This document shows, one piece after another, positions 46,530-57,465 of a stretch of DNA of 64,000 nucleotides. A program made the position numbers and the translations under genes. Source of the stretch: Rathayibacter sp. VKM Ac-2856 (lineage in GTDB: Bacteria > Actinomycetota > Actinomycetes > Actinomycetales > Microbacteriaceae); the NCBI RefSeq assembly GCF_013205055.1, contig NZ_JABMLF010000006.1, positions 186,001-250,000 of the forward strand, given 5' to 3'. The notes beneath the pieces are model-generated. The model worked only from the letters and a program-made list of their open reading frames with translations. It made no database searches and was not told where the DNA came from. How positions within the stretch are numbered: the first letter of the stretch is position 1; each line of letters starts with the position of its first letter.

Positions 46530-47462
46530 GTGCGCCTCGTCTTCGCCGGCACCCCGGCCGCCGCCGTCCCCACCCTGCGCGCCCTGGCCGCCTCGTCGCA
46601 CGAAGTCGTCGCGGTCGTCACCCGGGCCGACGCCCCCGTCGGCCGGAAGCGCGTGCTCACCCCCTCGCCCGTCGCCGCGGTGGCGGAGGAGCTCGGTCTG
46701 CCGGTCCTCAAGGCCAACCGCCTCGACGAGGAGGTGACCGACCGCATCGCGGCCCTGGCGCCCGACCTCGGCGTGATCGTGGCCTACGGCGGTCTCGTGC
46801 GCGCCCGGCTGCTGGCCGTGCCGCGCCTGGGCTGGATCAACCTGCACTTCTCGCTGCTGCCGCGCTGGCGCGGAGCGGCGCCCGTCCAGCGCGCGCTGAT
46901 GGCGGGGGAGGAGCGGATCGGCGCCGCGGTCTTCCAGCTCGTCGCCGAGCTCGACGCCGGCGACGTCTTCGCCGAGATCACCGAGGAGGTCGACGGGCGC
47001 ACCGCCGGCGAGCTGCTCGAGGTGCTGGCCGAGCGCGGTGCGGTGCTGACCGGCGAGGTCGTCGACGCGCTGGCCGCCGGCCGCGCGGTCGCCGTGCCGC
47101 AGTCGGGCGAGGTGACACTCGCCCCCAAGCTCGACGTCACCGACGGCCGGATCGACTGGACGCTGCCCTCCGCGCGGATCCTCGCCCTCGTCCGCGGGGT
47201 CACGCCGGAGCCCGGCGCCTCGACCGCGGTCGGCGACGCGCGGCTGAAGGTGCTGGCCGTCCGCGCGGCGGCGGTTCCCGGCGCCGCCGCGCTGGCCTCC
47301 GCCCCACTGGCCCCCGGCGCGGTGCTGCTGGACGCGGGCCGCGCGCTGGTCGGCACGGGCGACGGCCTCGTCGAGCTCGTCTCGGTGCAGCCCGCGGGCA
47401 AGATCCCGATGCCCGGCTCCGCCTGGGCGCGGGGCCTGCGCGAGAGCACGGTGCTCGCGTGA
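46530..47462 (+). CDS. fmt: Methionyl-tRNA formyltransferase
   Basis: A 310-aa enzyme that formylates initiator Met-tRNA with 10-formyl-THF. The N-terminal Rossmann domain has VFAGTPAAAVPTL and the active-site block NLHFSLLPRWRGAAPVQRA; the C-terminal OB-like domain binds tRNA. GTG 46530 after a CGCCCGTCCC-rich 78-bp gap; GGAG lies before it. rsmB overlaps its stop by 4 bp. Confidence 0.96.
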   Translation: MRLVFAGTPAAAVPTLRALAASSHEVVAVVTRADAPVGRKRVLTPSPVAAVAEELGLPVLKANRLDEEVTDRIAALAPDLGVIVAYGGLVRARLLAVPRLGWINLHFSLLPRWRGAAPVQRALMAGEERIGAAVFQLVAELDAGDVFAEITEEVDGRTAGELLEVLAERGAVLTGEVVDALAAGRAVAVPQSGEVTLAPKLDVTDGRIDWTLPSARILALVRGVTPEPGASTAVGDARLKVLAVRAAAVPGAAALASAPLAPGAVLLDAGRALVGTGDGLVELVSVQPAGKIPMPGSAWARGLRESTVLA

Positions 47463-48841
47463 GCGCCCGCACCCGGGTCGCTCCGGCCCGCCAGGTCGCC
47501 TACGACGTCCTGCTCGCGGTCAGCGGCGGCGACGCCTACGCGAACCTCGTCCTTCCCGCCCGCATCCGCGCCGCGGAGCTCTCGCCGGCCGACGCGGGGC
47601 TCGCCACCGAGCTCTGCTACGGCACGCTGCGCCTCTCCGGCTACTACGACCGGGTGATCGCCCTCGCGGCGGGCCGCACCGTCGACACGATCGACGCCCC
47701 GGTGCTCGATGCGCTCCGCCTCGGCGTGCACCAGCTGCTGGCCACCCGCGTCGCCGCGCACGCCGCGGTCAACGAGAGCGTCGCGCTGGTCGCGGGCGGC
47801 TCCTCCCGCGGCGCCGTCGCCTTCGCGAACGCGGTGCTGCGCGCGGTCGCCCGCTCGAGCGCCCAGGAGTGGCAGCAGCGCGTCGCCGACGCCGCGACCT
47901 CCGGCGACGACCGGATCGCGGCGGCGAGCTCGCACCCCGTCTGGATCGTCAAGGCCCTGCGCCGCGCCCTCGCGGCCGAGGGCGCCGCCGATGAGCTGGA
48001 GGCGCTGCTCGCCGCGGACAACGCGGCGCCGCGGGTCAACCTCGTCGCCCTGCCCGGTCTCGCCGACGCGTCCGAGCTGCCCGATGCGGAGCCCGACCGC
48101 TGGTCGCCGGTCGGCCTGGTCAGCACCGGCGGCGACCCCGAGGGCATCGCGCCGGTGCACGAGGGCCGCGTCCGCGTGCAGGACGAGGGCTCCCAGCTGG
48201 CCGCGCTGGCGCTGTCGCGCGCCGAGCCCGTCCGCGCCGGCGAGCGCTGGCTCGACCTCTGCGCCGGCCCCGGCGGCAAGGCGGCGCTGCTCGCCGCCGA
48301 GGCGCGCGCGGGCGGTGCGACGCTGCTCGCCAACGAGGTCGTGCCCGCGCGGGCCGGCCTCGTCCGCCAGGCGCTCGCGGCCGCCGATCCGTCCGTCGAG
48401 GTCCGCACCGGCGACGGCCGCGCGCTCGGCGACGAGCAGCCGGCCGCGTTCGACCGCATCCTCCTCGACGCGCCGTGCACGGGTCTCGGCGCGCTCCGCC
48501 GCCGCCCCGAGGCGCGCTGGCGGAAGACCGCGGACGACGTCGCCCCGCTGGCGGCCCTGCAGGGCGAGCTGCTCGACTCCGCCCTCGCCGCGCTCGCCCC
48601 CGGCGGACTGCTCGCCTACGTGACCTGCTCGCCGCACCTCGGCGAGACCAGGCGCGTGCTCGCCCTCGCGGCCGAGCGCCACCCGGACGCCTTCGAGCTC
48701 GTCGACACCCCCGCGGTGCTGCGCGCCGTCACCCGCGAGCCGCTGCCGCTGGCCGAGGGCGCGCTGCACGCCCAGCTCTGGCCGCACCGGCACGGCACGG
48801 ACGCGATGTTCATCCAGCTGCTGCGCCGCACGGGGGCCTGA
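47459..48841 (+). CDS. rsmB: 16S rRNA (cytosine-967-C5)-methyltransferase RsmB
   Basis: A 460-aa protein: N-terminal NusB-like RNA-binding domain (about 10-135, [20 protein letters not shown]) and a C-terminal SAM-dependent methyltransferase (from ~250; [18 protein letters not shown]). The two catalytic cysteines are Cys340 in DAPCTG and Cys390 in VTCSPH. GTG overlaps the fmt stop (GTGA); the order fmt-rsmB-rpe is as in mycobacteria. The open frame extends far upstream across priA but without coding similarity. Confidence 0.95.
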   Translation: MSARTRVAPARQVAYDVLLAVSGGDAYANLVLPARIRAAELSPADAGLATELCYGTLRLSGYYDRVIALAAGRTVDTIDAPVLDALRLGVHQLLATRVAAHAAVNESVALVAGGSSRGAVAFANAVLRAVARSSAQEWQQRVADAATSGDDRIAAASSHPVWIVKALRRALAAEGAADELEALLAADNAAPRVNLVALPGLADASELPDAEPDRWSPVGLVSTGGDPEGIAPVHEGRVRVQDEGSQLAALALSRAEPVRAGERWLDLCAGPGGKAALLAAEARAGGATLLANEVVPARAGLVRQALAAADPSVEVRTGDGRALGDEQPAAFDRILLDAPCTGLGALRRRPEARWRKTADDVAPLAALQGELLDSALAALAPGGLLAYVTCSPHLGETRRVLALAAERHPDAFELVDTPAVLRAVTREPLPLAEGALHAQLWPHRHGTDAMFIQLLRRTGA

Positions 48842-48859
48842 GCGCCCCGCCGCCGCGCC

Positions 48860-48865
48860 TAGGCT
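48860..48865 (+). promoter_or_regulatory. -10 element (TAGGCT) of a predicted leaderless rpe promoter
   Basis: TAGGCT lies seven bases before the rpe ATG, in the 31-bp gap after rsmB, leaving no room for a ribosome-binding site. Confidence 0.55.
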
Positions 48866-48872
48866 GGTGGGC

Positions 48873-49541
48873 ATGCCCGCACGGATCAACCCCAGCATCC
48901 TGTCCGCCGACTTCGTCAACTTCGAGGCCGAGCTGCAGCGGATCGCCGGGGCCGATCTCGTGCACGTCGACGTGATGGACAACCACTTCGTGCCGAACCT
49001 GACGTTCGGGCTGCCGATGGTGCAGCGCCTCCAGGAGGTCTCGCCGCGCCCGCTCGACGTGCACCTGATGATCGACGACCCGGACCGCTGGGCTCCCGGC
49101 TACGCCGAGACGGGCGCCTACTCGGTCACCTTCCACGCGGAGGCCGCGGGCGATGCCGTCGCCCTCGCGCGGCGCCTGCGCGAGATCGGCTCCCGCGCCG
49201 GCATCGCGCTGAAGCCCGGCACCCCCGTCGACGCCTATCTCGACCTGCTGCCCGAGTTCGACCAGGTGCTCGTGATGACCGTCGAGCCGGGCTTCGGCGG
49301 CCAGTCCTTCATGGCCGAGACGATGCCCAAGCTGCACGCGCTGCGCGAGGTCGTCGACCGCACCGGCCTCGACGTCTGGCTCCAGGTCGACGGCGGCATC
49401 GCCCCCGGCACGATCGAGATCGCCGCGGAGGCGGGCGCCGACACCTTCGTCGCCGGCTCGGCCGTCTTCGGCGCCGACGACCCCGAGGCCGCTATCGCCG
49501 CCCTGCGCGACACCGCGTCCTCGCTCCTGCACCGGCACTGA
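48873..49541 (+). CDS. rpe: Ribulose-phosphate 3-epimerase
   Basis: A 222-aa TIM-barrel epimerase of the pentose phosphate pathway (ribulose 5-P to xylulose 5-P). Metal ligands are visible in [26 protein letters not shown] and [17 protein letters not shown] closes the site. ATG 48873 is chosen; GTG 48867 is a less likely alternative. Probably leaderless, from TAGGCT. A repeat island follows. Confidence 0.96.
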   Translation: MPARINPSILSADFVNFEAELQRIAGADLVHVDVMDNHFVPNLTFGLPMVQRLQEVSPRPLDVHLMIDDPDRWAPGYAETGAYSVTFHAEAAGDAVALARRLREIGSRAGIALKPGTPVDAYLDLLPEFDQVLVMTVEPGFGGQSFMAETMPKLHALREVVDRTGLDVWLQVDGGIAPGTIEIAAEAGADTFVAGSAVFGADDPEAAIAALRDTASSLLHRH

Positions 49542-49560
49542 CCCGCCGGCGCGTTCTGCC

Positions 49561-49617
49561 GGTGCCCGTCCGTTGTGCAGGTGCCCGTCCGTTGTGCAGG
49601 TGCCGGTCCGTTCTGCA
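49561..49617 (+). repeat. 19-bp tandem repeat, three units (arm A)
   Basis: Units GGTGCCCGTCCGTTGTGCA at 49561, 49580 and 49599, the third with two changes. They open the 385-bp rpe-hisE gap. The unit is similar to the reverse complement of the units at 49806-49881. After arm A, CTGCAGGCGATTCGA occurs at 49613 and again at 49743. Confidence 0.85.
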
Positions 49618-49805
49618 GGCGATTCGAGCGCAGACCCCGATCCGGCGTGCTCCGGAGTGCTGATCCCGGCCGATCACCTGCACACCTCACCTGCACCTGC
49701 AGACGGCACCGCGTCCTGCGCGCTGCGCGCCGCTGGTCCGATCTGCAGGCGATTCGACCTGCGCCCGACAGCACCTCGCGCACGGATGCGTGCTCGCAGA
49801 CGGAT

Positions 49806-49881
49806 CGCCTGCAGATCGGACGGTCGCCTGCAGATCGGACGGTCGCCTGCAGATCGGACCGTCGCCTGCAGATCGGACCGT
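49806..49881 (+). repeat. 19-bp tandem repeat, four units (arm B, inverted to A)
   Basis: Units CGCCTGCAGATCGGACGGT at 49806, 49825, 49844 and 49863, with one base (G to C) changed in the last two. Their complement GACCGTCCGATCTGCAG resembles arm A (GCCCGTCCGTTGTGCAG), so arms A and B face each other across about 190 bp. The array ends 33 bp before the hisE -10 element. No gene is seen in the rpe-hisE gap. Confidence 0.87.
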
Positions 49882-49914
49882 CGCCCGCCGCCCTCGCGGG
49901 CCCGCCGCCGCGTA

Positions 49915-49920
49915 TAGACT
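49915..49920 (+). promoter_or_regulatory. -10 element (TAGACT) of a predicted leaderless hisE promoter
   Basis: TAGACT is followed by six bases and the hisE GTG, identical in sequence and spacing to the ruvA promoter. Confidence 0.6.
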
Positions 49921-49926
49921 TCCCCG

Positions 49927-50190
49927 GTGAAAACTTTCGACGACCTCTTCGCTGAGCTGGGCGAGAAGGCCGCCGCGCGACCCGAGGGTTCGGGCACGGT
50001 CCGCGAGCTCGACGCCGGTGTGCACTTCATCGGCAAGAAGATCGTCGAGGAGGCCGCCGAGGTGTGGATGGCCGCCGAGTACGAGGGCGACGAGCGGACG
50101 GCCGAGGAGATCTCGCAGCTGCTCTACCACCTGCAGGTGCTCATGCTCGCGAAGGGCCTGACGACGGCCGACGTCTACCGACATCTGTGA
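49927..50190 (+). CDS. hisE: Phosphoribosyl-ATP diphosphatase
   Basis: An 87-aa MazG-like enzyme removing pyrophosphate from PR-ATP, the second step of histidine synthesis. [19 protein letters not shown] carries the conserved Glu residues for Mg. GTG start with no ribosome-binding site, consistent with leaderless translation. hisG follows after 119 bp. Confidence 0.95.
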   Translation: MKTFDDLFAELGEKAAARPEGSGTVRELDAGVHFIGKKIVEEAAEVWMAAEYEGDERTAEEISQLLYHLQVLMLAKGLTTADVYRHL

Positions 50191-50309
50191 GCGTCCCCCC
50201 GATCGCCGGAGTGCGCCGCCGCCACGTGGCGGACCGCTCCCACGCTCTCCGAGGCGCCGTCGCGCCTCCGCTCACCGAATCACCCTCGACCTCCAGAGGA
50301 CGTCCCGTC

Positions 50310-51227
50310 GTGACCACGACCCAGCCCACCACCCCCCAGCCCACCGCCCCCGAGCCCACCGCTCCCGAGACCTCCGCCCCGCCCGCGCTCCTGCGCGTCG
50401 CCGTGCCCAACAAGGGCTCGCTCTCCGAGACCGCCGGCCAGATGCTCGCCGAGGCCGGCTACACCGGCCGCCGCGACCCGAAGGAGCTGCACGTCGTCGA
50501 CGAGCGCAACGGCGTCGAGTTCTTCTACCTGCGCCCCCGCGACATCGCGACCTACGTCGGCTCCGGTGCGCTCGACGTCGGCGTCACCGGCCGCGACCTG
50601 CTGATCGACTCCGGCTCCGAGGCGCGCGAGATCGCCAGTCTCGGCTTCGCCGACTCGACCTTCCGCTTCGCCGGCCCGGCCGGCCGCTACACCGACCTGC
50701 AGCAGATCGACGGCCTCCGCGTCGCGACCAGCTACCCCGGGCTCGTCGGCCGCTTCCTCCGCGAGCACGGCGTCGAGGTCACTCTGATCCGCCTGGACGG
50801 CGCGGTCGAGTCCGCGATCCAGCTCGGCGTCGCCGACGTGATCGCCGACGTCGTCGAGACCGGCACCACCCTCCGCAAGGCGGGCCTCGAGATCTTCGGC
50901 CCGGTCATCCTGAAGTCGACCGCCGTCCTCGTCTCGGGAGCGGGCGAGCCCGAGGGGATCCCGGTCCTCCTGCGCCGCCTGCAGGGCGTCCTCGTCGCGC
51001 GCGAGTACGTGCTGCTGGACTACGACTGCCCCGTCGCCCTGCTCGAGACCGCCACGGCGCTCGCGCCGGGCTTCGAGTCGCCGACCGTCTCGCCACTGCA
51101 CGACCCTGAGTGGGTGGCCGTCCGCGTGATGGTGCCGCGCGCCGACATGAACCAGGTGATGGACCGCCTGTACGACCTCGGCGCCCGCGCGATCCTGGTC
51201 ACCTCCATCCACGCCGCGCGCCTGTAG
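50310..51227 (+). CDS. hisG: ATP phosphoribosyltransferase (long form)
   Basis: A 305-aa enzyme for the committed step of histidine synthesis. The catalytic domains ([40 protein letters not shown]) are followed by the C-terminal ACT-like domain (about 230-305) that gives feedback inhibition by histidine, so HisZ is not needed. GTG 50310 with AGAGGA upstream gives an N-terminal Thr/Pro-rich tail of ~24 residues; no start codon lies at the conserved N-terminus, supporting this choice. hisF follows after 10 bp. Confidence 0.95.
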   Translation: MTTTQPTTPQPTAPEPTAPETSAPPALLRVAVPNKGSLSETAGQMLAEAGYTGRRDPKELHVVDERNGVEFFYLRPRDIATYVGSGALDVGVTGRDLLIDSGSEAREIASLGFADSTFRFAGPAGRYTDLQQIDGLRVATSYPGLVGRFLREHGVEVTLIRLDGAVESAIQLGVADVIADVVETGTTLRKAGLEIFGPVILKSTAVLVSGAGEPEGIPVLLRRLQGVLVAREYVLLDYDCPVALLETATALAPGFESPTVSPLHDPEWVAVRVMVPRADMNQVMDRLYDLGARAILVTSIHAARL

Positions 51228-51237
51228 GAGGGGAGCG

Positions 51238-52002
51238 ATGAGTCTCGCCGTCCGCGTCATCCCGTGCCTCGACGTGGCCGCCGGCCGCGTCGTCAAGGGC
51301 GTCAACTTCCAGAACCTCCGCGACGCCGGCGACCCCGTCGAGCTCGCCCGGCTCTACTTCGAGCAGGGCGCCGACGAGCTGACGTTCCTCGACGTCACCG
51401 CCACCGTCGACGACCGCTCCACCACCTACGACGTCGTCCGGGCGACGGCCGAGCAGGTCTTCATCCCGCTCACCGTCGGCGGGGGAGTGCGCAGCGTCGA
51501 GGACGTCTCGCGCCTGCTCGCCCACGGCGCCGACAAGGTGGGCGTCAACTCGGCCGCGATCGCCCGGCCCGAGCTGATCGGCGAGATCGCCGACGTCTTC
51601 GGCGCGCAGGTCCTGGTGCTCTCGCTCGACGTCAAGCGGAGCGACGCGGCCCCGTCGGGCTTCGTCGTCACCACCCACGGCGGTCGCCGCGAGACGACCC
51701 TCGACGCGCTCGCCTGGGCCGCCGAGGCCGTCGAGCGCGGCGCCGGCGAGCTGCTGGTCAACTCGATCGACGCCGACGGCACGAAGCAGGGCTTCGACCT
51801 GCCGCTGATCACCGCCATGCGCGAGCTGAGCACCGTCCCGGTGATCGCCTCGGGCGGCGCCGGTGCGCTCGAGCACTTCGCCCCCGCCATCGAGGCCGGC
51901 GCCGACGCGGTGCTCGCCGCCTCCGTCTTCCACAATCGCGAGCTGACGATCGGCGACGTGAAGCGCGCCCTCGGCGACTCCGGGATCGAGATCCGCCGAT
52001 GA
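51238..52002 (+). CDS. hisF: Imidazole glycerol phosphate synthase, cyclase subunit HisF
   Basis: A 254-aa TIM barrel that closes the imidazole ring using ammonia from HisH. Catalytic Asp12 ([14 protein letters not shown]) and Asp131 (SLDVKR) are present, and phosphate-binding [13 protein letters not shown] contains Asp178. ATG has GGAGGGGAGC upstream. hisI overlaps its stop (ATGA). hisH and hisA are not in the window. Confidence 0.97.
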   Translation: MSLAVRVIPCLDVAAGRVVKGVNFQNLRDAGDPVELARLYFEQGADELTFLDVTATVDDRSTTYDVVRATAEQVFIPLTVGGGVRSVEDVSRLLAHGADKVGVNSAAIARPELIGEIADVFGAQVLVLSLDVKRSDAAPSGFVVTTHGGRRETTLDALAWAAEAVERGAGELLVNSIDADGTKQGFDLPLITAMRELSTVPVIASGGAGALEHFAPAIEAGADAVLAASVFHNRELTIGDVKRALGDSGIEIRR

Positions 52003-52394
52003 CCCACGCCGCCGCCCCCTCCGCCACCGATCCCGCCGACGTTGCCGCCGTCCTGGACCGCGCGACCTTCGACGCGAGCGGGCTCCTGCCCGCCGTCATC
52101 CAGCAGCACGACACCCGCGAGGTGCTGATGCTCGGCTGGATGGACCGCGAGGCGCTGCGCCGCACGCTGACCGAGGGGCGGGTGACCTTCTGGTCGCGCT
52201 CGCGGCAGGAGTACTGGCGGAAGGGCGACACCTCCGGTCACGCCCAGTACGTCCGCGGGGCGGCTCTCGACTGCGACGCCGACACGCTGCTCGTGCAGGT
52301 CGAGCAGATCGGCGCCGCCTGCCACACCGGCGAGCACTCCTGCTTCGACGTCGACCCGCTCGACCCGGCGACCGACTCCGGACCGCGGGCGTGA
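51999..52394 (+). CDS. hisI: Phosphoribosyl-AMP cyclohydrolase
   Basis: A 131-aa Zn/Mg enzyme opening the purine ring of PR-AMP, the third histidine step. [17 protein letters not shown] and the zinc ligands LDCDADT and [10 protein letters not shown] are typical. ATG overlaps hisF by 4 bp. The next gene overlaps its stop by 4 bp, so histidine and tryptophan genes are linked. Confidence 0.96.
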   Translation: MTHAAAPSATDPADVAAVLDRATFDASGLLPAVIQQHDTREVLMLGWMDREALRRTLTEGRVTFWSRSRQEYWRKGDTSGHAQYVRGAALDCDADTLLVQVEQIGAACHTGEHSCFDVDPLDPATDSGPRA

Positions 52395-53020
52395 GCGGCC
52401 GGCGCCTGAAGTACTCCGCGATCCTCGGGATCGTGCTGCTGGCCGCGCTCGAGCTCACCTCCTCGACCCAGCCGTGGGCGACGCTCGTGCTCGCCGAGGG
52501 CGCCGGCGACGGCCGCGCCCTCTCGGTGGCGGGCACCGTCGCCGCGCCCGCGCTGTCCGCCCTCGCGCTCGCCGGGCTCGCCCTCGCGGCTGCGCTGGCC
52601 ATCGCCGGGCCCGCGTTCCGGATCGTCCTCGGACTGCTGCAGGTCGTGCTCGGCGGCTGCGTCGTCCTCGCCGCCTCGACGGCGCTGGCGGATCCGGTCC
52701 GCGCCGGCTCCTCGCTCGTCACCGACGCGACGGCGATCGCCGGCCGCGAGTCCGTCGCGGCGCTCGTCGCGTCGTCCTCCTCGACCGCGTGGCCGGTCGT
52801 CGCGCTGGTGGCGGGCGTGCTCACCGCCGTCATCGGCGTGCTGGTGCTGGTCACCGTCCGGCGCTGGCCGGATGCGAGGAGGAAGCGCGCCTCGCGCTTC
52901 GAGCCGGCCGACGGCTACGGCCACGGCGCCAGCACCGTGCGCACCGACGACGGCGACATCGACCCCGTCGTCTCCTGGGACGAGCTGTCGCGCGGCGACG
53001 ACCCGACGTCCCCCCGCTGA
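52391..53020 (+). CDS. Trp biosynthesis-associated membrane protein
   Basis: A 209-aa protein with four membrane helices (about 10-28, 47-70, 76-96 and 132-155) and a polar, acidic C-terminal tail. It matches in position and layout the actinobacterial TIGR02234 family found between trpE and trpC; biochemical role unknown. SSTQPWATL near residue 24 is the typical motif. GTG overlaps hisI by 4 bp. trpE, which normally lies just before it, is missing here. Confidence 0.85.
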   Translation: MSGRRLKYSAILGIVLLAALELTSSTQPWATLVLAEGAGDGRALSVAGTVAAPALSALALAGLALAAALAIAGPAFRIVLGLLQVVLGGCVVLAASTALADPVRAGSSLVTDATAIAGRESVAALVASSSSTAWPVVALVAGVLTAVIGVLVLVTVRRWPDARRKRASRFEPADGYGHGASTVRTDDGDIDPVVSWDELSRGDDPTSPR

Positions 53021-53072
53021 GCGACCCGCGAGAGGTCCCGCCCGTCGTCGGAGCCCTTCAGGCGCGAGCCGC

Positions 53073-53078
53073 TAGACT
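53073..53078 (+). promoter_or_regulatory. Candidate -10 element (TAGACT) for the trp group
   Basis: TAGACT in the 92-bp gap after the Trp-associated membrane protein gives a ~30-nt leader ending in AGGAGGAGAG before the HGxxPAAW gene. Confidence 0.55.
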
Positions 53079-53112
53079 GCTCTGGTTCCCACGCACGTCC
53101 AGGAGGAGAGCC

Positions 53113-53346
53113 ATGAGCACCGAGCACGACGACGACAACCACGGCCACTCGCCCGCAGCGTGGACGGCCGTCGTCATCATGCTGGTCGGCTTCACGGTCG
53201 GCACCATCGCGTTCTGGTTCGAGCTGCCCCTCGTCGTCTGGCTGTCCGCCGGACTCGTGGTGGTCGGCCTCCTCGTCGGCGTGATCCTCGCCCGCCTGGG
53301 CTACGGGGTCGACGGCGCGAAGGCCAACCCGAAGGCGCGCGCGTAG
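53113..53346 (+). CDS. HGxxPAAW family small membrane protein
   Basis: A 77-aa protein with the diagnostic HGHSPAAW (residues 10-17) leading into two membrane helices (about 18-35 and 39-60). The family is found next to trpC in actinobacteria and has no known function. ATG with AGGAGGAG at good spacing. trpC starts 1 bp after its stop. Confidence 0.9.
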   Translation: MSTEHDDDNHGHSPAAWTAVVIMLVGFTVGTIAFWFELPLVVWLSAGLVVVGLLVGVILARLGYGVDGAKANPKARA

Positions 53347-53347
53347 A

Positions 53348-54121
53348 GTGCTCAGCGATCTGACCGCGGGCGCCCTGGCCGACGCGGCCCGGCGACGCGA
53401 GACCGTCCCGCTCGACGTCCTCGAGCGCCTCGCCGCGGAGCGTCCGCCCGCCCTCGACGCGCTCGCCGCTCTGGCGCCCGCCGAGCGCGTCAGGATCATC
53501 GCCGAGGTCAAGCGCTCCAGCCCCTCCCGCGGCGCCCTCGCCGAGATCCCCGACCCGGCGCTGCTCGCCGGGAAGTACGAGCTCGGGGGAGCGAGCGCGA
53601 TCAGCGTCCTCACCGAGGAGCGCCGCTTCAAGGGCTCGCTCGCCGACCTCGAGGCGGTCCGCGCCGAGGTCTCGATCCCGGTGCTGCGCAAGGACTTCAT
53701 CGCCGAGCCGTACCAGGTGCTCGAGGCCCGGGCCGCCGGCGCCGACCTCGTGCTCCTGATCGTCGCGGCGCTCGAGCAGCCCGTGCTGGCCGAGCTCCAC
53801 GCGCTCGTCCTCGAGCTCGGGATGACCCCGCTGGTCGAGACGCACTCGGGCGACGAGCTCGAGCGCGCGGCCGACCTCGGCGCCCGCCTCATCGGCGTCA
53901 ACGCCCGCGACCTCTCCACCTTCGAGCTCGACCGCGACCTCTTCGGCCGCCTCTCCGAGCGCTTCCCGGCCGACGCGGTCAAGGTCGCGGAGTCGGCGGT
54001 CCTCTCGGCCGACGACGTCGCCCACTACCGCCGCTCCGGCGCGGACGTCGTCCTCGTCGGAGAGGCCCTCGTCACCGGAGGCGACCCCGTCTCCACCCTC
54101 GCCGGCTTCCTGGCGCACTGA
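53348..54121 (+). CDS. trpC: Indole-3-glycerol phosphate synthase
   Basis: A 257-aa TIM barrel forming the indole ring. [13 protein letters not shown] gives catalytic Lys55, VLRKDFI supplies a second lysine, and [14 protein letters not shown] and VGEAL bind the substrate phosphate. GTG start 1 bp after the HGxxPAAW gene. trpF is not fused or adjacent; actinobacteria use PriA/HisA for that step. Confidence 0.96.
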   Translation: MLSDLTAGALADAARRRETVPLDVLERLAAERPPALDALAALAPAERVRIIAEVKRSSPSRGALAEIPDPALLAGKYELGGASAISVLTEERRFKGSLADLEAVRAEVSIPVLRKDFIAEPYQVLEARAAGADLVLLIVAALEQPVLAELHALVLELGMTPLVETHSGDELERAADLGARLIGVNARDLSTFELDRDLFGRLSERFPADAVKVAESAVLSADDVAHYRRSGADVVLVGEALVTGGDPVSTLAGFLAH

Positions 54122-54149
54122 CCACGATCCACTGATAGGCGGCACTGCC

Positions 54150-55357
<1,208 letters not shown>

Positions 55358-55361
<4 letters not shown>

Positions 55362-56164
55362 GCACCGTCGCGCCGAGCGTCGCCGAGACCGTCCGCCGCC
55401 GCAACCAGGAGGCCGCGGGTGCCCTGATCGGCTACCTGCCCGCCGGCTTCCCGGACCTCGCGACGAGCATCGACGCCGCGGTCGCCCTCGCCGAGAACGG
55501 CGTCGACGCCATCGAGCTCGGCCTGCCCTACTCCGACCCGGTCATGGACGGGCCGGTCATCCAGGAGGCGACCCAGGCCGCCCTCGCCGGCGGCTTCCGC
55601 CTGCGCCACGGCTTCGACGCGGTCCGCGAGATCCGGGCGCGCGTCGACGTGCCCGTGCTGGTGATGACCTACTACAACCCCGTGCTGCAGTACGGCGTCG
55701 AGCGCTTCGCCACCGACCTCGCCGAGGCGGGCGGCTCCGGCCTGATCACCCCGGACCTCATCCCCGACGAGGGCGCCGAGTGGATGGCCGTCTCCGAGCG
55801 TCTCGGGCTCGACCGCGTGTTCCTCGCCGCGCCCTCCTCGACCGACGCGCGTCTGCGCGCCACGGTCGAGGCGAGCCGCGGCTTCGTGTACGCCGTCTCG
55901 ACGATGGGCATCACCGGAGCGCGCGCCGACGTCGACCGCGCCGCCCGCACGCTCGTCGAGCGCCTGCGCACCGCCGGCTCCGAGAGCGCCTGCGTGGGCG
56001 TCGGCGTCTCGACCGGCGACCAGGTCGCCGAGATCCTCGCCTACGCCGACGGCGCGATCGTGGGCTCCGCCCTCGTCCGCGCGCTCGCCTCCGGGGGAGT
56101 GGCCGGTGTGGCCGAGGCCGCGCGCGGCCTGGCCGAGGGCACGCGCCCGCGCGCGGCGAGCTGA
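55358..56164 (+). CDS. trpA: Tryptophan synthase alpha chain
   Basis: A 268-aa TIM barrel splitting indole-3-glycerol phosphate. [19 protein letters not shown] carries the catalytic Glu and Asp, and [13 protein letters not shown] and GSALV bind phosphate. GTG overlaps trpB by 4 bp (GTGA). lgt follows after 88 bp with a TACAAT promoter between. Confidence 0.96.
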
Positions 56165-56175
56165 CCCCCTCCCAC

Positions 56176-56181
56176 TACAAT
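56176..56181 (+). promoter_or_regulatory. Candidate -10 element (TACAAT) for lgt
   Basis: TACAAT 12 bp after the trpA stop would give a ~65-nt leader with GAAAGG before the lgt GTG. Confidence 0.5.
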
Positions 56182-56252
56182 CGGGATGCCCTCCGCGGCG
56201 CGGCCTCGTCGTCGCGCCCGGGCGAACCCTCCTCTGAAAGGTCGACGTACCG

Positions 56253-57224
56253 GTGTCCGTACCGCTGAGCATCCCGAGTCCGCCCGAGGCGTGGAGTCAG
56301 TACGACTTCACGCTGTTCGACCGCGCGTTCTCGATCCACACCTACGCCGTGTGCATCCTGGTCGGCATCGTCGTCGCCACGATCATGACGAACGCCCGTC
56401 TCAAGCGCCGCGGCGCCGAGCCCTGGGTCGTCCTCGACATCATCGTCTGGGCCGTCCCGCTGGGCATCATCGGCGCGCGGCTCTACCACGTGCTCACGCA
56501 CCCCGGCGACTACTTCTTCGCCGGCGCCGACCCGTGGGAGATCATCCGGATCTGGAACGGCGGCAACGCGATCTTCGGCGGCCTGATCGGCGGCGCCGTG
56601 GGCGCCTGGATCGGCTGCCGCTGGACGGGCGTCCGCTTCTGGACGTTCGCCGACGCGCTCGCCCCCGGCATGCTCGCCGCGCAGGCCATCGGCCGCCTCG
56701 GCAACTGGTTCAACCACGAGCTGTTCGGCCTCCCCACGACCCTGCCGTGGGGCCTCGAGATCGAGAGCAGCAACCCGGCCTTCCCCGTCGGCCTGCCCGC
56801 CGGCACGCTCTTCCACCCGACCTTCCTCTACGAGATCCTCTGGAACGTCGTCGGCATCGCCGTCATCCTGCTGCTCGAGCGCCGTCTCAAGCTGCAGTGG
56901 GGCACCGTCTTCGCCGCCTACCTGATCTGGTACGGCATCGGCCGCGTCTGGTTCGAGTCCATCCGGATCGACCCGAGCGAGTTCTTCTGGGGCATCCGGA
57001 CCAACGTCTGGGCCGCGCTCCTCGCGGTCGTCGTCGGCCTCGTCCTCGTCGTGATCCAGCGGCGCGAGCACCCCGGTCGCGAGACCTCGGCCTACCGGCC
57101 CGGTCGCGAGTGGACGCCCGCGGCGACTGAGATAGAATTCGAGGACGTCGAGTCCGACTCCGACGCACCCACCACTCCTTCTTCCGGCACCGACGCCGAG
57201 AAGTCGACGGTCTCCCGCAGCTGA
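56253..57224 (+). CDS. lgt: Prolipoprotein diacylglyceryl transferase
   Basis: A 323-aa seven-helix inner-membrane enzyme transferring diacylglycerol to the lipobox cysteine. The Lgt signature GRLGNWFNHELFG (Arg148, Asn151) is complete, as are GARLYHVLTH and IWNGGNAIFGGLIGG. The tail after ~275 is cytoplasmic and acidic (EIEFEDVESDSD), common in actinobacterial Lgt. GTG start preceded by GAAAGG. The trpA-lgt link is seen in mycobacteria. A 241-bp gap with no recognised feature separates it from gltB. Confidence 0.95.
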   Translation: MSVPLSIPSPPEAWSQYDFTLFDRAFSIHTYAVCILVGIVVATIMTNARLKRRGAEPWVVLDIIVWAVPLGIIGARLYHVLTHPGDYFFAGADPWEIIRIWNGGNAIFGGLIGGAVGAWIGCRWTGVRFWTFADALAPGMLAAQAIGRLGNWFNHELFGLPTTLPWGLEIESSNPAFPVGLPAGTLFHPTFLYEILWNVVGIAVILLLERRLKLQWGTVFAAYLIWYGIGRVWFESIRIDPSEFFWGIRTNVWAALLAVVVGLVLVVIQRREHPGRETSAYRPGREWTPAATEIEFEDVESDSDAPTTPSSGTDAEKSTVSRS

Positions 57225-57465
57225 TGCGGTCCGCGGCACCCCCGCGGCACCGCCCCCAGCTCCCACCTCCGTCCGATCGCTCCTCCGCGGCTCAGCCACA
57301 AGCGCTGCCGCGGGGGCGTGACCGCTCGGCCACGCCGACGGCGCCCGACCACCGCTCCGCGACCACCGAATGCACGGCCCTCCCGATCGGGGAGCCGCTC
57401 CTCCACCACCACACCGCGGGCCAGCGACGTCCCGATCCGCTACGACTCTCGTGAGGACGGTCCCC

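Noticed and set aside
44327-48841. A 1504-codon plus-strand frame spanning priA, fmt and rsmB
   Set aside because: Only the last 460 codons (rsmB) show real similarity. The upstream part is Arg/Ala-rich out-of-frame translation of priA and fmt.
49235-49955. Small genes in the rpe-hisE gap on either strand
   Set aside because: The frames run through 19-bp repeats, overlap rpe or the hisE promoter, and give Arg/Cys/Ala-rich repeats without similarity or ribosome-binding sites.
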